Below, piece by piece: positions 46,101 through 58,168 of a stretch of DNA of 64,000 bases; within the stretch, counting starts at the first letter, position 1; the number at the start of each line of letters is the position of its first letter. Below the pieces are notes generated by a model, which was not told the DNA's origin, made no database searches, and was given only the letters and a program-made list of their open reading frames with translations. This DNA comes from Volvox africanus (Eukaryota; Chlorophyta; Chlorophyceae; Chlamydomonadales; Volvocaceae), in contig BSDZ01000027.1 in NCBI GenBank assembly GCA_030268105.1, positions 251,001 through 315,000 of the forward strand. The letters run 5' to 3'. The position numbers and the translations under genes were made by a program.

Positions 46101-47547
46101 CAGCGCCTTTCCTTGGCTTTCCTTCGAGAGCGCTACAATACTGGCCGTACTCCCCCGTATCCCATGTAAATAGGAATGCAGTAAAAAATCAGCCATGCAT
46201 GGTTGGCAGCAGCTGAGACGAGCGATCGCCCGGACACAGCATATGGGAATATAAGGGATATATACCCACCCATGTGGTACCACATACACGCACCTTTCAC
46301 GGCCGCGGGGGCACGTCGCGCATCTAGAGTTTTCATGGTCATCTCTCGAAGCCACATGATGTGAAGGCCAAACCAGAGCAACAGCAGGATCAGGTCCAGT
46401 ACGGAAAGTCCGTCAGGGCCCAGGACCTTGCGCCAGAGGCCCCGTGGCGGCACCTGCCACTGCAACAGCCGCCGGATGCGTACGGCCCCCTGCATGTGCG
46501 TGTGCGTTTGTATGTGCGTGTCTTACTAGCAGAGCAGGATTTTTAAGTAAAAAAAACCTCTGATGTATGTGTACATAAGGGAAAAGGGGGGAATAATGCA
46601 TGCGTGGGTAAAAGGAGCTGGGAGAGGGGCAAAGGGCCTCTGAGCGAGTGAGCTGTTGTGGGAATATGATGATAGGCCAAGGCGATGATGACAAGCGTCG
46701 ATGACTTATGCGCAGGAATAGCGGCATCCATCGCCACATACAGAATCAACGCCAGCCGTGCGTTGGTAGATAGCCATATAGCAGCAGGGGTAGAGTAGGA
46801 CGCAAGGGTGGAAATGTTTTCCTCCAGACGAAAAGAAGAAAGATATGAAAGACACGGTAAGACTGGCATGTTGGAAAGCTTGAAGAACATGGCTAGAGAT
46901 GTTGGTGTTTTAGGACACTGGCACGAATGAACTCACTGGTACCTGCCTTTGATATCCAAGTAATACACGATGGTGACCGTCTTCGACGGAACTGCGCATG
47001 CATGCCATAGCGCGCGGAGGAAGCAGGTTGTGCTCGCTTGTTTGCGGATGAGTACTCCCAGAGCAGGCCGGCTGCACCCAGAGCGGCTGCCAGGGTCGCG
47101 CACCATTGCCAAATCAGCTGCAGGGTTACGAGCAATAACAAATATTCTTAGGAGAAAACAAATAATGATTTATTTTATTTGAGGTAGCTTTTATGCGACC
47201 GGGATCTTGCATTCATTTGCTACGGCAGGCCGCGTCCATGTTTGACATCGGTTGCACGAAACCAGTTTTGATCAAATCATCATGTAACTTACTATAAAAC
47301 TGTATGTGTTGGGAAGTAACGGCGTGACCTTGCCGGTAGTGGCGTTAACGAAAGTGTACTGGAGAACAAGGCTGCTGCGCCAGCTTAAAAAATCGGTCGC
47401 GTTGACATAAAACCATCTTGTGGGAGTCATGATGTAGAAGAAACCAAAGGTTGAAAGACCGGTAACGACCAGCACCCACATCGCGGTGACTACAGCGAAA
47501 CGTAACACGCGATGCATCATTGCGCTTGATGGTGTATAGCTTTGCAT
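37171..47547 (-). CDS. Ferric-chelate reductase (FRE/FRO family), at least 14 exons, about 1090 aa
   Basis: Exons (minus): 47547-47293, 47117-46943, 46489-46294, 45955-45598, 44489-44364, 44162-44085, 43421-43204, 40660-40500, 40305-40150, 39738-39610, 39437-39274, 39011-38745, 38467-38180, 37867-37171 (TAA). From 46489 on, all phases agree. The join 46943/46489 is off by two bases, so a small exon is missing there or the border differs. Motifs: [17 protein letters not shown] and [13 protein letters not shown] (two heme His, 13 residues between); [21 protein letters not shown] to FMH (two more heme His, again 13 between); [25 protein letters not shown] (FAD); [23 protein letters not shown] (NAD(P)H); C-terminal VFVAGPRLL and [10 protein letters not shown]. 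Such enzymes move electrons across the plasma membrane to reduce Fe(III). No EF-hands, so not an RBOH oxidase. Exon 45955-45598 is a long Ser/Thr/Asn-rich insert, unusual for the family. Confidence 0.9.
39793..40019. repeat. AT-rich (AATA)n/(TTA)n low-complexity tract in an intron
   Basis: Intron between exons 40305-40150 and 39738-39610. Runs of AATAAAAAT and TTATTATTA. Confidence 0.85.
40661..43203. other. Long (2.5-kb) ferric-reductase intron
   Basis: No exon motif seen inside. Contains a degenerate tandem array of ACCGGAA(C/T)AACG units at about 42170-42262, and GCCCTAAAAGCCCTAAAAGC at about 42460-42487. Much longer than the other introns, so it may hold an unidentified insertion. Confidence 0.5.
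43719..43926. repeat. (TAATA)n pentanucleotide array in an intron
   Basis: About 40 near-perfect copies between exons 44162-44085 and 43421-43204. Confidence 0.95.
45104..45207 (-). mobile_element. Solo LTR of the TRIM family in a ferric-reductase intron
   Basis: 104 bp, TGTTGTATCTC to GGATACTACA, flanked by perfect TACAG duplications (45099-45103 and 45208-45212). Lies between exons 45955-45598 and 44489-44364. Confidence 0.88.
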
Positions 47548-47852
47548 TTAAATTATCTGGTAATACAATTTAATTCAATTTAATGCTTAGTTAGCGATAT
47601 CCTTCGTTGTTCAGAAAGTCGTCAAGGATGTATGAACACAATCAACATTCAGTCCAGAGAGAAGTCATATATAGGAATCAAGGCGAGATATATTAAATGT
47701 TATCAATAAGCTGCGGCTTTTATGTGTCAGAACCAAAGTATAGCTTCCTGTCAGCTTATTTCTGTTACAGCCGTTTGAACGATTATTACCCAATAAAGAG
47801 CAACACCCTAACCGCTCACCTTCACCTGCCCTTCTGATTTATAAGAATTTAC
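47548..47852. other. Upstream flank of the ferric-reductase start
   Basis: AT-rich, no motif recognised. It may hold the promoter if the gene starts at 47547, or an intron if the exon-like blocks further right are its 5' exons. Confidence 0.35.
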
Positions 47853-48663
47853 CTCTGTAATATACGATGACGTGAGCGCGTTTTTGATACCGGGGTCCAA
47901 GTACGAGCTGGGTGTTTGCCCGCATCACATCTGCCAATTCCCCAAGAGCCCTTCCGGTACAACCGGACCGAAGACGAAGGATGTATAGCAGAAGAAGCAT
48001 AAAGTAACAATGTCACATTACTGGATACAATGATCAGTTATCAAGTACCTACCCATATCGTAAAACATGCATACATCGTTTCAACGGCGCGCATACATCA
48101 ACGATCAAACTAGGAAATGGAAATAAGAGGAAAATAAATGTGATAGTCTTAAAGACTCCTTAATAAAGAAGCATCGTCATAGTCAGTTTCCGAGTCGCCT
48201 CATTGGTCTGCTGGACGACTCGCCACCGTAACGACCCCCCAGGCCGGACAGCACCTACCTGCCTCACATTATCGTATCCACTTATAATATCGTGTTTTAA
48301 ACTTGATATGTGCTCCGAGTCCCAATATTGGGCCAGATGTTTCCGTAGCGCACGCATCGGTACCTCGATGTGGAGGAAGCTTCCATACGTATGTACCATG
48401 CACGCCGCGGGGGGAGGGCGTCGACCTTACTCACTTCTCCCCTCCTGGTGTGTGTGCACAGCGTCTGGATTCAAGCACCTCGTGGGAATACCGCAGCATC
48501 TAGCTAGCAAGGCAACCCCTACCTGGCAACTTGCGTGCGTAAGGTCGTGCCCAACAACCCTAGCAATCAACAAACTGCTGACGTCCGCGTCTAAACCCGT
48601 CCGAAGGTCAGCTATCTCTGCCGCCAGACCGCCCGCTGCTGAAATCAGATCTCCCGGACATTA
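47853..48663 (-). CDS. Unrecognised coding-like exons
   Basis: Three minus-strand blocks look like exons. About 48663-48523 contains GLAAEIADLRTGLDADVSSL and ends CAG|GTAGGG. About 48399-48259 contains MRALRKHLAQYWDSEHISSL and ends CAG|GTAGGTG. About 47990-47853 contains GRALGELADVMRANTQLVLG and ends AGAG|GTAAAT. Each ends at a good donor and keeps an open frame with balanced amino-acid composition. Acceptors and phases could not be closed, and no family is recognised. They might be 5' exons of the ferric-reductase transcript, a separate small gene, or part of the mobile-element remnant to the right. Confidence 0.35.
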
Positions 48664-50084
48664 TGTACATGTATGAGCTACAGCCTTACTGGCTGGCTGT
48701 GCACTGGAAAGCTGCTGGGAAAGAGGCGAGGTGGACTAAGGTAATCAGCTGCCAAGGGTCTTACACAACTTCAGGCAGAAGAGATAGCAGGATAGGGAGC
48801 AGGTGAGGCCCGTAGCGTTAGCAAGGACAACAAACCCTTGGTGCGTGAGGAGGTCCTGGTAGTCGATGGCCTCTCAGAAGGGACTGATGAGTGGTCAGGT
48901 GGACTCGGTGGAAAACCTCAACTGAGGCCTTGGACTGGGCTGCAAAGAGCCAACCCTCTAGGGTAACAGGTAAGGGCCAGTTGTAATGTTAAGGCCAGCT
49001 GCCCGGAACCAGCCTCCACAGCACCCGCAAGGAAGACTTCAACTCACAACAATGGTCAACGCCTGTGTTGCTTGTGAGCAGGACTGCGAAAGCACGCCGG
49101 GGACCTCGTAGTGCTACTTCGGTACATGGCGGTACGGGGCCCATTGATAGGCCCACGCTGCTGACTCTATGATACTTATGATAGATTCAGTAGAGGCCTT
49201 GTCCAGCTGGGATGGGTCGAATTCAGGTCGGGTGAAGGAGGCGTGCCAAAGGTCATACGCAGCTTGGAAACCAACAGAAGGGGTGTTATCGACGTGATGG
49301 AAGTACGTCCGGTTAAACATCTCAAGCCGGTATAGGGTGTCCAACGCCTCTCCGGCGCCAGCGTAGTCCCTGTTTTTAAGGCAATCGCGGACAAGATCAA
49401 TGAGACCAACGGTTAGCAGATGTAGCCGTTGGTCGTAGGCTGTGCTGTGCTTCGGGCCATCGTTAGGCTGGAGTGAAGACTTAGCAAGCAGTTTCCGCTC
49501 AAAATGGCGCCATTCCGTTGGAACGTCCGGCTGAGCAAGGTTGAGGGCTGCGCTGACTTGTCCACGTGAGGGAATGGAGCGTGCCCGCCAGCGGTGGGAA
49601 GCCGTCCATTCTCAGATGTTGCCAAGATGTCGCGAAACAAGATGTCGCTGCAGCTCCAGGTCTATTTCTAGGATTTTTACCGCTGTATCTATTGTTGCGT
49701 CTAAATCACATTGAGTCTGAGGCGGCACAGTCGATTCGGCAGCGCGAGCTGTCGCGTTGACCGCTGCCGCGGTTTCCTTTTCGGCCTGCGCGTTCTTCAA
49801 CCTTGCTGACATGGTTAAATTACATTATATATATATATATATATATACTTCCGAAGTTCCGATGCGTTGAGGTTATCGGACTTGAAGTCGTCGATAAGGT
49901 CTGGAAGTAAGTGCAAGTAACAAGAATACTGAACTGAAGAGCTATCATTTGTTATCTAGGGCAAGCCGTAAGGTTGCGGTACATAAGCCTGCTTGGAGGC
50001 TAAAGTCGCAGGCTCCTGCCACATATAGACATCGATATAGATTTTGATAACTATATGTACATATACATATATATACACATACAG

Positions 50085-50205
50085 GACGTTGACATCCAGC
50101 AATAAAATAATGTACTTGCATTATTTCCATATTTATTTGTGTGTGTCTCTGACCAGGTGGCCATTTGGGCCCCATGCCGCACCCATATCCATCATGTCGC
50201 ATACA
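50085..50205. repeat. Dispersed repeat, copy 2
   Basis: Same unit as 34920-35075 (GTTGACATCCAGCAATAAAA to CATCATGTCGCATACA), here running straight into the (ATATAC)n array. Confidence 0.8.
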
Positions 50206-50209
50206 AATA

Positions 50210-50570
<361 letters not shown>

Positions 50571-51097
50571 CATACATAGTATGTATGGTTAGCTTCGCAG
50601 TATCATCGGCACGTTAGTGTCGCCGGTGATTGTGCAGATGATTGAGAACTTGTGCGTTAAAGGAGCAGCAAACGCTTGTTCTAGTCCTACAATTAGCGTT
50701 TCTTGTCTGGCTGAACTAGCGGCGACCGTCGTGCTTGCGGAGGCTAGCATTTCGGTGGCTAACGTCTAGACACCAGCACGAACAGCTGCCTTCCCTCCTT
50801 GGGATTTGCCTTCTTTTACTCTTTTTTCTACGGCGGGGTTAGCGAGGACTTTCGCGGCTGCCGCGACTTGGGACATCTCGTGAATTTTCCCGACTTTTGG
50901 CCAACAACGCGATCAACCACCACTTCTAGGGCATTGTCTTCATCTGCTTTCTTCTCATCGGCGGAGCTAGAGGCAACTCTCGCGGCGGCGGGGATTTGGA
51001 GCTTTTCGCCTTTTTTTCGTTTAGCCATCCTCACAGACAGTCGCCCTGCTTCGGAACTCCAATTGCACGGCTTCTCAATGCCATTCTAGCTTTTAAT

Positions 51098-52699
51098 ATG
51101 GCCGAAATTAACCGCGCGCGGACCACTGCGCGAGCACCTAATTCAAATGGCCAAGTAAGAGCTCCAGCCAACAGAGGCCCGCCCACCCGGCCTCCGATGG
51201 CACAACGCTTCATCAATTTGGAGCAAATCCAACGGGACTTACCAGCTGGAACTCCCGTCTTACTCGACCAAGAGTCTGTGGCCCTGGACATCCATTGGCC
51301 AGCAGACTCCAACCCGGCGGACATCCACGCCCAACTTTTTGGGCCACTCACGGATGCCATCATTGCCAAGGTACATGAGGTTATGGTAGCCAACATGCCA
51401 GGCCTACCTTGCAGCCTGCCAAAGGTTGGCCGGCATCATCAGTACAAGCACCCCAATGGCAATGTGGTGCAAGAACTGTCCATTCTTATCCCAAAGGGTG
51501 GTAGGGCATGGCTCGCATCCTCCCCAGCAGTCACCAGGGGACACCTCAGACTGGGGCAAGTCCACCTACTCCCTAATAGCCCGCCCATCACCGTGGAGGT
51601 CCACATTAAAAACTTCCACAAGGTGCAGCCAGCCATCTGGGAGATTTCTGGGGTGCCGTCCACCTTATCCCCGCTAGCCATCCCTAGCTTCCTGGCACAT
51701 GCCTACTCATCAGAACGAGCACCCAGGCGCATGACTGAGTTCCAGGATCTTAAACCCACACGCATGGCTGACACGTGGCGGGTTAAAATGGCACCGGGCT
51801 CCCACAACCTACCGCACCAGAGCCGGTTCAGCCTTGGACGACCGGGGGGCTCTTCGAACCAGGGCATGCTGGTGGCTTCCAGGCTCCGGGCAGCAGTAGA
51901 GGAGGCCCCTTTTCTCATGCCATGCAAACTCCCTCCACACATGGAGCTCAACCGCCAGCGGGACCTCAACCGCCAACGACTGCCATCACATCAACCAATC
52001 CCCCCAACCCAGCCCATAGCCCGACTGAGCGGTCCTGACCCCTCGTCCAGCAGGGCCAACACTGTGCCATCCTTTGTGGATGTTCTGAGGCAGCACCCTC
52101 TGAGCCCCCCAAGGCAACTCGCTCCCAGCTCCCTGGCGCCACTCCCTCCTGGGGCGCCCCAACCCACGGCCCCACCACCCAGGCCGCTCCCCCAAGAGAT
52201 CGTCGATGCAGCAGCAACTGCAGCAGTGGCCAGGGAAGCAGCAGCCAAAGCAGCAGAAGCAGCATGCAAACCCAGAACCCCAACTACTTCAACCAATGTA
52301 GTCACAGGTCAGCCGGGGCCCCCAGCAGAGGCTCAACCAGCGGGACGCTCTCAACCCAGGACCCAGGCACCTCAGCATCCCTCAAACAGCCACGCCCCCA
52401 CCAACACCCAACAAAACAAAATACGCAAGCGGCGCCTAACCCATCTGTCAGAGGAGGAACGAGCACAGCGGCACATGGCCCAAACAGAGAGGGCAAGGCA
52501 AGCCCGGAAGGCCAAACTGGCATTGCGACGGACGCAGAGAGAGCCAACAATATCGGGTGGTATCTCCAAGGAGACACCCCGCCCGCGGCGGACATCCACT
52601 TGGCATTCCCGGCAAACCAACAACCCCTACCCACCCCAGGACATGGACTGCGATGGGAAGGAGAGCAGCCCCCACACACGGGAACCCCAAGCAGAATAA
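51098..52699 (+). CDS. LINE ORF1 protein, about 533 aa
   Basis: Begins MAEINRARTTARAPN. A globular N-terminal part (to about residue 230) is followed by a long Pro/Ala/Gln-rich region and a basic C-terminus (RRLTHLSEEERAQRH, RARQARKAKLALRR), as expected for a nucleic-acid-binding ORF1. No CCHC knuckle seen. The TAA stop (52697-52699) overlaps the ORF2 ATG (52699-52701). Confidence 0.75.
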   Translation: MAEINRARTTARAPNSNGQVRAPANRGPPTRPPMAQRFINLEQIQRDLPAGTPVLLDQESVALDIHWPADSNPADIHAQLFGPLTDAIIAKVHEVMVANMPGLPCSLPKVGRHHQYKHPNGNVVQELSILIPKGGRAWLASSPAVTRGHLRLGQVHLLPNSPPITVEVHIKNFHKVQPAIWEISGVPSTLSPLAIPSFLAHAYSSERAPRRMTEFQDLKPTRMADTWRVKMAPGSHNLPHQSRFSLGRPGGSSNQGMLVASRLRAAVEEAPFLMPCKLPPHMELNRQRDLNRQRLPSHQPIPPTQPIARLSGPDPSSSRANTVPSFVDVLRQHPLSPPRQLAPSSLAPLPPGAPQPTAPPPRPLPQEIVDAAATAAVAREAAAKAAEAACKPRTPTTSTNVVTGQPGPPAEAQPAGRSQPRTQAPQHPSNSHAPTNTQQNKIRKRRLTHLSEEERAQRHMAQTERARQARKAKLALRRTQREPTISGGISKETPRPRRTSTWHSRQTNNPYPPQDMDCDGKESSPHTREPQAE

Positions 52700-53836
52700 T
52701 GCTCAGAGGTAGTAGGAGAAATCAGCGGCAGGGAGGGCATCCACTGCGCATAGCCACGCACAATATGTGAGGGCTTCTGGCTTCTCATGGCAGTCGACTT
52801 CAGGCAGCGGTACGACAATGGGCTGAGCAGCGGCTGGATGTTGTGTGTCTGCAGGAAACCCATCATACTACAATCCAGCACCAATGCCTGTTTGAACGGG
52901 ATCTTCGTCATGCCACCACTCAGATCCACACACAAAACTGGAAGGTAGCAGCATACTCTTGGTCTAGCTCGACACACACAGCAGGAGTACTCATCCTCAT
53001 CAGACAGGGGCTAGCTTCAGCTTTGGCACCAAAACTGGCAACTCCCCAGCCTATGGGTATAAAAGGCCGATTCACCGCCTGTATTCTCCACTGGGGGGGA
53101 CACCGCCTGCACATCTGCAATATCTACCTCCTCCTGGCACTACCTCAGCGGCTGTGGAAACCCGCCGGCAACTCTTTGAGAATGCCCTGGCAGCCACCAC
53201 AACACAAGCCATGGAGGACAATAGGGACACCACTCTTATCTGGGCAGGAGACTTCAACTTTGTGGAGAACCCAGAGAGGGACTCGTCCGCAGGAAGAGAT
53301 GGGCGGCAGGCGGATAAGCCTATCACTGAGATGCGACAGCGAGCAGGCCCACAGATGGTTGATACCCACCGATACCTCCACCCCAGGCGCCGTGACTTCA
53401 CTCACCTGTACCATGCACCCAGCCCAGGAGGTTCACGCCTGGATCGCATCTACATCAATGAAGCCATGCTGCCGTATATTTGCCACACGGCCATCTCATT
53501 CCACACAGCTTCAGACCACCGTCTTGCCACACTTCATCTCTTACCTCGCAAAAATGAGGTCAAGGGCCCAGGCATCAAGCGTATACGCATGGCCTTCACT
53601 GACCATGAAGATTTGGCTACAAGCATGGCGGAGTGGATCCGGAACCAATGCCAAGAGGCACCCTCAGCCGAAGAGGACCCGGGCAACCTTATTGCTTGGT
53701 GGCCTGGTTTTAAACGCCGACTAACCATCCTAGCACACCAACTCAACAAGGTAGCGCAACAGCGCAGGCAGCAGCCAGATGTGCATACCCAGGAGGCCTA
53801 CCTTGGGGTCCAACAAGCCCAACAAGCCCTCGATGC
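52699..53836 (+). pseudogene. LINE ORF2, endonuclease part
   Basis: Starts MLRGSRRNQR, then IATHNM, an in-frame TGA (near 52768), and VVCLQETHH, the catalytic Glu motif of APE-type endonucleases. A frame change near 53125 leads to WAGDFNFVENPERD (Asp/Asn pair), GSRLDRIYIN and SDHRLATLHLL (catalytic SDH). All key endonuclease motifs are therefore present but split over two frames and one stop. Continues into DVHTQEAYLGVQQAQQALDA before the LTR insertion. Confidence 0.85.
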
Positions 53837-54660
53837 TGTTGTGCTACGGTTAGTTTCCCGCCGATGCGTAGGTCAATGTGATCCTACAAGGCGAAGTGCT
53901 ATTGAGATGAACACATTGCATATGAATGAATCTGCATGATATAAATGTATTCGTGTACATTTATATATGCATTTGGCATGTTGTCATTATCCATCACGAC
54001 ATCGCATCATGGCAAATCCGCCTAGCATGCATAAAAGCCCGAAGCATGGAAGTGCGCATTATGCTCGTGCTACGAAACGATAAGTAATATTATCTGATAT
54101 AATATTACTTCATTAAAGCACACGTTGAGAGCGCCGCACTCGTCGCGATGCATGCCCTGCAACCGGATATTGTTATCCGGACCCTTGCATCATGTGAATG
54201 CCGGAAAGGCTTATACGTTGTTATGCGTAGACATCGCCTATATGCAGTAGGGTTGTCACATCTAGGATCGGCCTCCTGATGTGAATCGTACGGCATTGCG
54301 ATGCTGCAAGTATAACAGATGCGAGGACGGCTAAGCAAGATAAGACATTCGATACCGGAGAACACTCGTGTGTTCCATATTACTATTGCTATACGCTATT
54401 CTACTTAGCCCGAGCTAAGCCTGAACTTTGCTAATCACCGCCGCGTGATGATTGCTTGCTTCCGGCGCTGACGGCGATTTCGTCCATTGCATCATTCCGA
54501 TCTGTAAGACTGTAAGTTATATCTCTCTTCATCTTGAAGTCTTCCGCTGTCTCTGTTTGCTCTCGCTTGCCTTGCTGTACTTGCAAGTGCTCGCACATCG
54601 ATGTCAAAAGTCTCCAGACGTGCAGATACTTATGAGCAAACGCGAACGAGAGGTACAACA
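53837..54660 (+). mobile_element. Solo LTR (824 bp) inserted in the LINE
   Basis: Flanked by perfect GATGC duplications (53832-53836 and 54661-54665). Its minus strand reads TGTTGTACCTCTC to CACAACA and shares block order and both hairpins with the LTRs at 12310 and 20012, so it is a sister family in the opposite orientation. Removing it and one GATGC restores the LINE frame (QALDARPHSPHLLQQLVDAQ). Confidence 0.88.
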
Positions 54661-57600
54661 GATGCTAGGCCGCACTCACCACACCTACTACAGCAGCTCG
54701 TAGATGCCCAAGCAAGACTGGCTAGGGTGCATATTGAGGACAACGCCAGGGCAGCAAAAAAGACCCGGGTCCACTGGTTACACGCAGGAGAGCGTCCTGG
54801 CCCAGCTCTGACAACCTTCCTGCAAACCCTTAATCCAGGACCAGCAAACAGCCCCAGTGGCCCTCCAGGCACACTCAGGCCGACTGGTCACAAATCCAGC
54901 ACAGCTACCACAGGTAGTAGCGGACTTTTGGGCAGGGGTATGCAGAGCCCCAGACTTCACCACTCCTGAAGATCGCCAGTCAGTGCTAACCCAGTTAGCA
55001 GCAGCCAACATCCGACTCCCTGAGGAAGCTGACGAAGTGGTTGGGTCCCCGACCATCGCTGTGTCTGAGCTGGGTTTCGCACTGAAGAAGAGCCAGCCAG
55101 GCAAAGCACCCGGATGGGATGGCATCCCAACGGATCTGTACCGCAAGTTCTGGCCAGAGATTGGCCATACCATGGCAGCCCTCTTCAAGGCTATCGGCAA
55201 AACAGGGCAGGTGCCAACAGGCTTTCAGGATGGTATCATTAAGGTGCTTTACAAGAAGGGAGACCCCAAACAGCCTGGTAACTACCGCCCTATCACACTG
55301 CTTTGCTCGGACTACCGCTTGCTGGCCAAGGTGCTGGCAAATCGCCTAGGGCCAGCCCTGGGACGAATCATCAGCCCCGAGCAGTCAGCTTTTCTGCCCA
55401 AGAGGCTCATTGGGGCCAGTGTTCTCTTTCTACGCCATCTGCCTCATCTCTTACGGAAATTGAACCGCCAAGGTCTGCTGGCCTTCCTGGACTTCGCGAA
55501 AGCTTATGACACAGTGGACCGCAACTTCCTGATGGGGGCGATGGAGGCGATGGGAGCAGGCCCACAGCTTTGCAGTTGGACCCGGATATTGCTTAGCAAC
55601 ACGCGGGCAAGAGCCATGATGAACGGTTTCAAATCCAGGCTTGTTAAAATGGAAGCAGGGGTAAGACAGGGTTGCCCCCTAGCACCCCTGCTGTATCTCT
55701 TTGTTGCCCAGGCCTTGTTCAGCTGGCTAAAGAGCCAGGAGATAGGCCTCCGCCTATTGCCTTCAGATGAAGACAGGGTCACAGCCTGCCAGTTTGCTGA
55801 CGATGCAGAAGTGGCCCTTGAAGGAGAGGAATCCGTGCCAGCCTTCCTTGAAGCCATGGATACGTTTGCCCGGGCATCAGGTCAACGCCTGAACCTGGAT
55901 AAGATGGAAATCCTACCCATAGGGGCTGTGGACGACCACCGTCAGGGAAGCACAATAAATGGCCTGAAGGTGGTCACCACTGCGATAGCCCTTAATTTGC
56001 CAATGGACAACCAAGTGCAGCCGTCCCAACCAGACTGGCCTGAGATGCTAGCACTGGCCTACACGAGGATGCAAGGCCTAGCCCATTATCCGCTCTCTGC
56101 CTTTGGTCGGGCTGCAGCAGTCTCAAGCTATTGCCTGCAAACAGTCACTTGGCATATGGAGCATGGTGGACCACCTCCAGATAACACTCTGACCTACATT
56201 GAACGCTTAGCTGCTCGCCTTGTAGATCGGCAACAGGGCCCAGAAGACCAGGGCCAGCACTTCACTGGAGTACCTAGCAGACTCTTGGTGGGACACCCAT
56301 CAACTGGTGGTTTTGGCCTACTGCCCCTCAGGCAACACATTCGGGCAAGACAAGCCATGTGGGCAGTGCGATTCATCCGAGGGGCCCTGATGGCCAGGAG
56401 TGAGGGAGAGAGGGTAACGCTTTTGGACACGGCGATGAATACGGTTGCTGAAGAAGAGGAAGAGCCTGCTACTAGTGGTAATGTACGAAGCCTCCACCCC
56501 TGGATCCGGACCCTGGCCACCTACCTGGAGATCACCCATCCGGCCTTTAAACCTTGGGCCCTTACCACTGCCCAGGCAACTGGGCCCTGGCTGGGTGGAG
56601 AGACCTTGCCTGAGGAGATCAGCCGAATTGTAGGGGCCTTAGGGCACCTCCCACCACTAGAAGATGTCAGCAACCCACCTTTAGCCCCTGGAGACTGGTG
56701 CTGGGCGGCTGCTCTCTGGGGAAATCCTTTGCTGCCCAACAATTCGGACAATGGGGGAAGTGTCAACGGTAACAACCACCGCCCAGGCCTGGAAACCCGT
56801 CACCCACTGATGGCTTCATGCAGAAAACTGCTCACAGTTGGGGACCTGGTAAGGGTGTACGACATGCTGGAGGATGACCAAATACCCCTCCCTCAGTACA
56901 TGACCTGGCTAGACTGGACCCAACAGTTTCTAGACCCCTCAGCTAGCCCCACCCAACTGCGAGACAAGGAGTCTACCCGTATGGCTCTCTCGGCTCTATG
57001 CAACGATATCAGCTCGGCATGGATAGCAGCAGCACGGGAGGTAGTCAACCGCTTACAACCCCAACAGCCGGACAGGGTGGAGGACAGAATGCAGCAGCAG
57101 ATGCCAGCACCACCAGACCGCACCACAGTCATGGCCATGATCGTCAGGCGTTTGGGCTGGAGATTGCCAGGAGACTCGGGTATAGTGCCTCTCTACAACC
57201 CCACGGTAAGCCAAGCTACTCATCTGCAAGGGGTTTCAACGGCGGAGGAGCGATTGGAGCTCTTGTCAGCTTTTGTGCAGGAGGCGCAAGGGAAGCCAAC
57301 CGACGGACCAACTCCTCACTGTCCTGTCACTGACCTCCAGCGCTTTCAGGCAACCCTAGACAGGCTGTGGACAGCAGTTCGGTGGGAAAATAAAAACAAA
57401 GAGACGCTGTGGCGTTTGGTGGTCGATGGGATACCCATGCCTGGCAACACACATCTTTCCAGGGTGCCCATCAAACCATGTGGGTGTGGCAGCTATGGAG
57501 CTGATACTGATCAACCTTGCTCCCCACGCCTGCACCACTTCTGGGAGTGCCCTATAGCCAAGGCGGTGCGAGAACAGATCGACAGACATCTGTCATTGCC

Positions 57601-58168
57601 GACATCAGCCACCATTGAAGGGGGCATGACCAGGCAACAGCTATGGCTTGTCCAAGCACCTCCCGGTTGCGATCAGGCCCCATGGGATGTGATAGCTTTG
57701 GCAGCCTTATCTTCTATGGAATATGGCAGGCACTGTCTCCGGGCGGCAACCAGGGAACACAGGCCACAGGGGCCTTCTACCCACGGACGGCAGCAGCAAC
57801 AACAGACCCACACAGCAGAGCAGGGACCCCGTCAACGGGCTATTACTGACTTCTTCAACAGTTCAGGAGGGTTCCCTCCAGAGGAAGAGGAAGATGCCAA
57901 CACCCATCCAATCATCTCTACGACACAGCCAGCAATGGACACTCCAACACAAACAGCAGCCTCACCCCTGGACCGTGCACGGGCCCGTACAGTTGCAGAC
58001 TTTTGGGCACGCTTGCATTCTTTTGCAGCGTTGGGAATACCTCACTATGGCTGGGATCAAGTGGGACCACAACATCCCATCCTAGCCATAGTTGGCACGC
58101 AAATGCGGTGTGCAGTTCCGGTTGACATCACCGACCATGGAGCAGCAAGAACAGAGCAGGGGCTTTAG
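54661..58168 (+). pseudogene. LINE ORF2, reverse transcriptase and C-terminal Cys motif
   Basis: The first part (ARLARVHIEDNARAAKKTRV, WLHAGERPGPALTTFLQ) is followed by a frame change near 54850, then 1100 open codons to TAG at 58168. RT blocks: QPGKAPGWDGIPTDLYRKFW, YRPITLLCSDYRLLAKVLAN, SAFLPKRLIGAS, FLDFAKAYDTVDR, GVRQGCPLAPLLYLF, and the catalytic FADD in CQFADDAEVAL. A Cys/His motif typical of LINE C-termini lies near 57480-57550 (CGCGSYGAD, then HHFWECP). The RT core looks intact. Confidence 0.92.

Noticed and set aside
37171..47547. Plant-type RBOH NADPH oxidase
   Set aside because: The heme and flavin motifs would also fit a NOX, but there are no EF-hands, and the membrane layout ([22 protein letters not shown]) follows FRE/FRO reductases.
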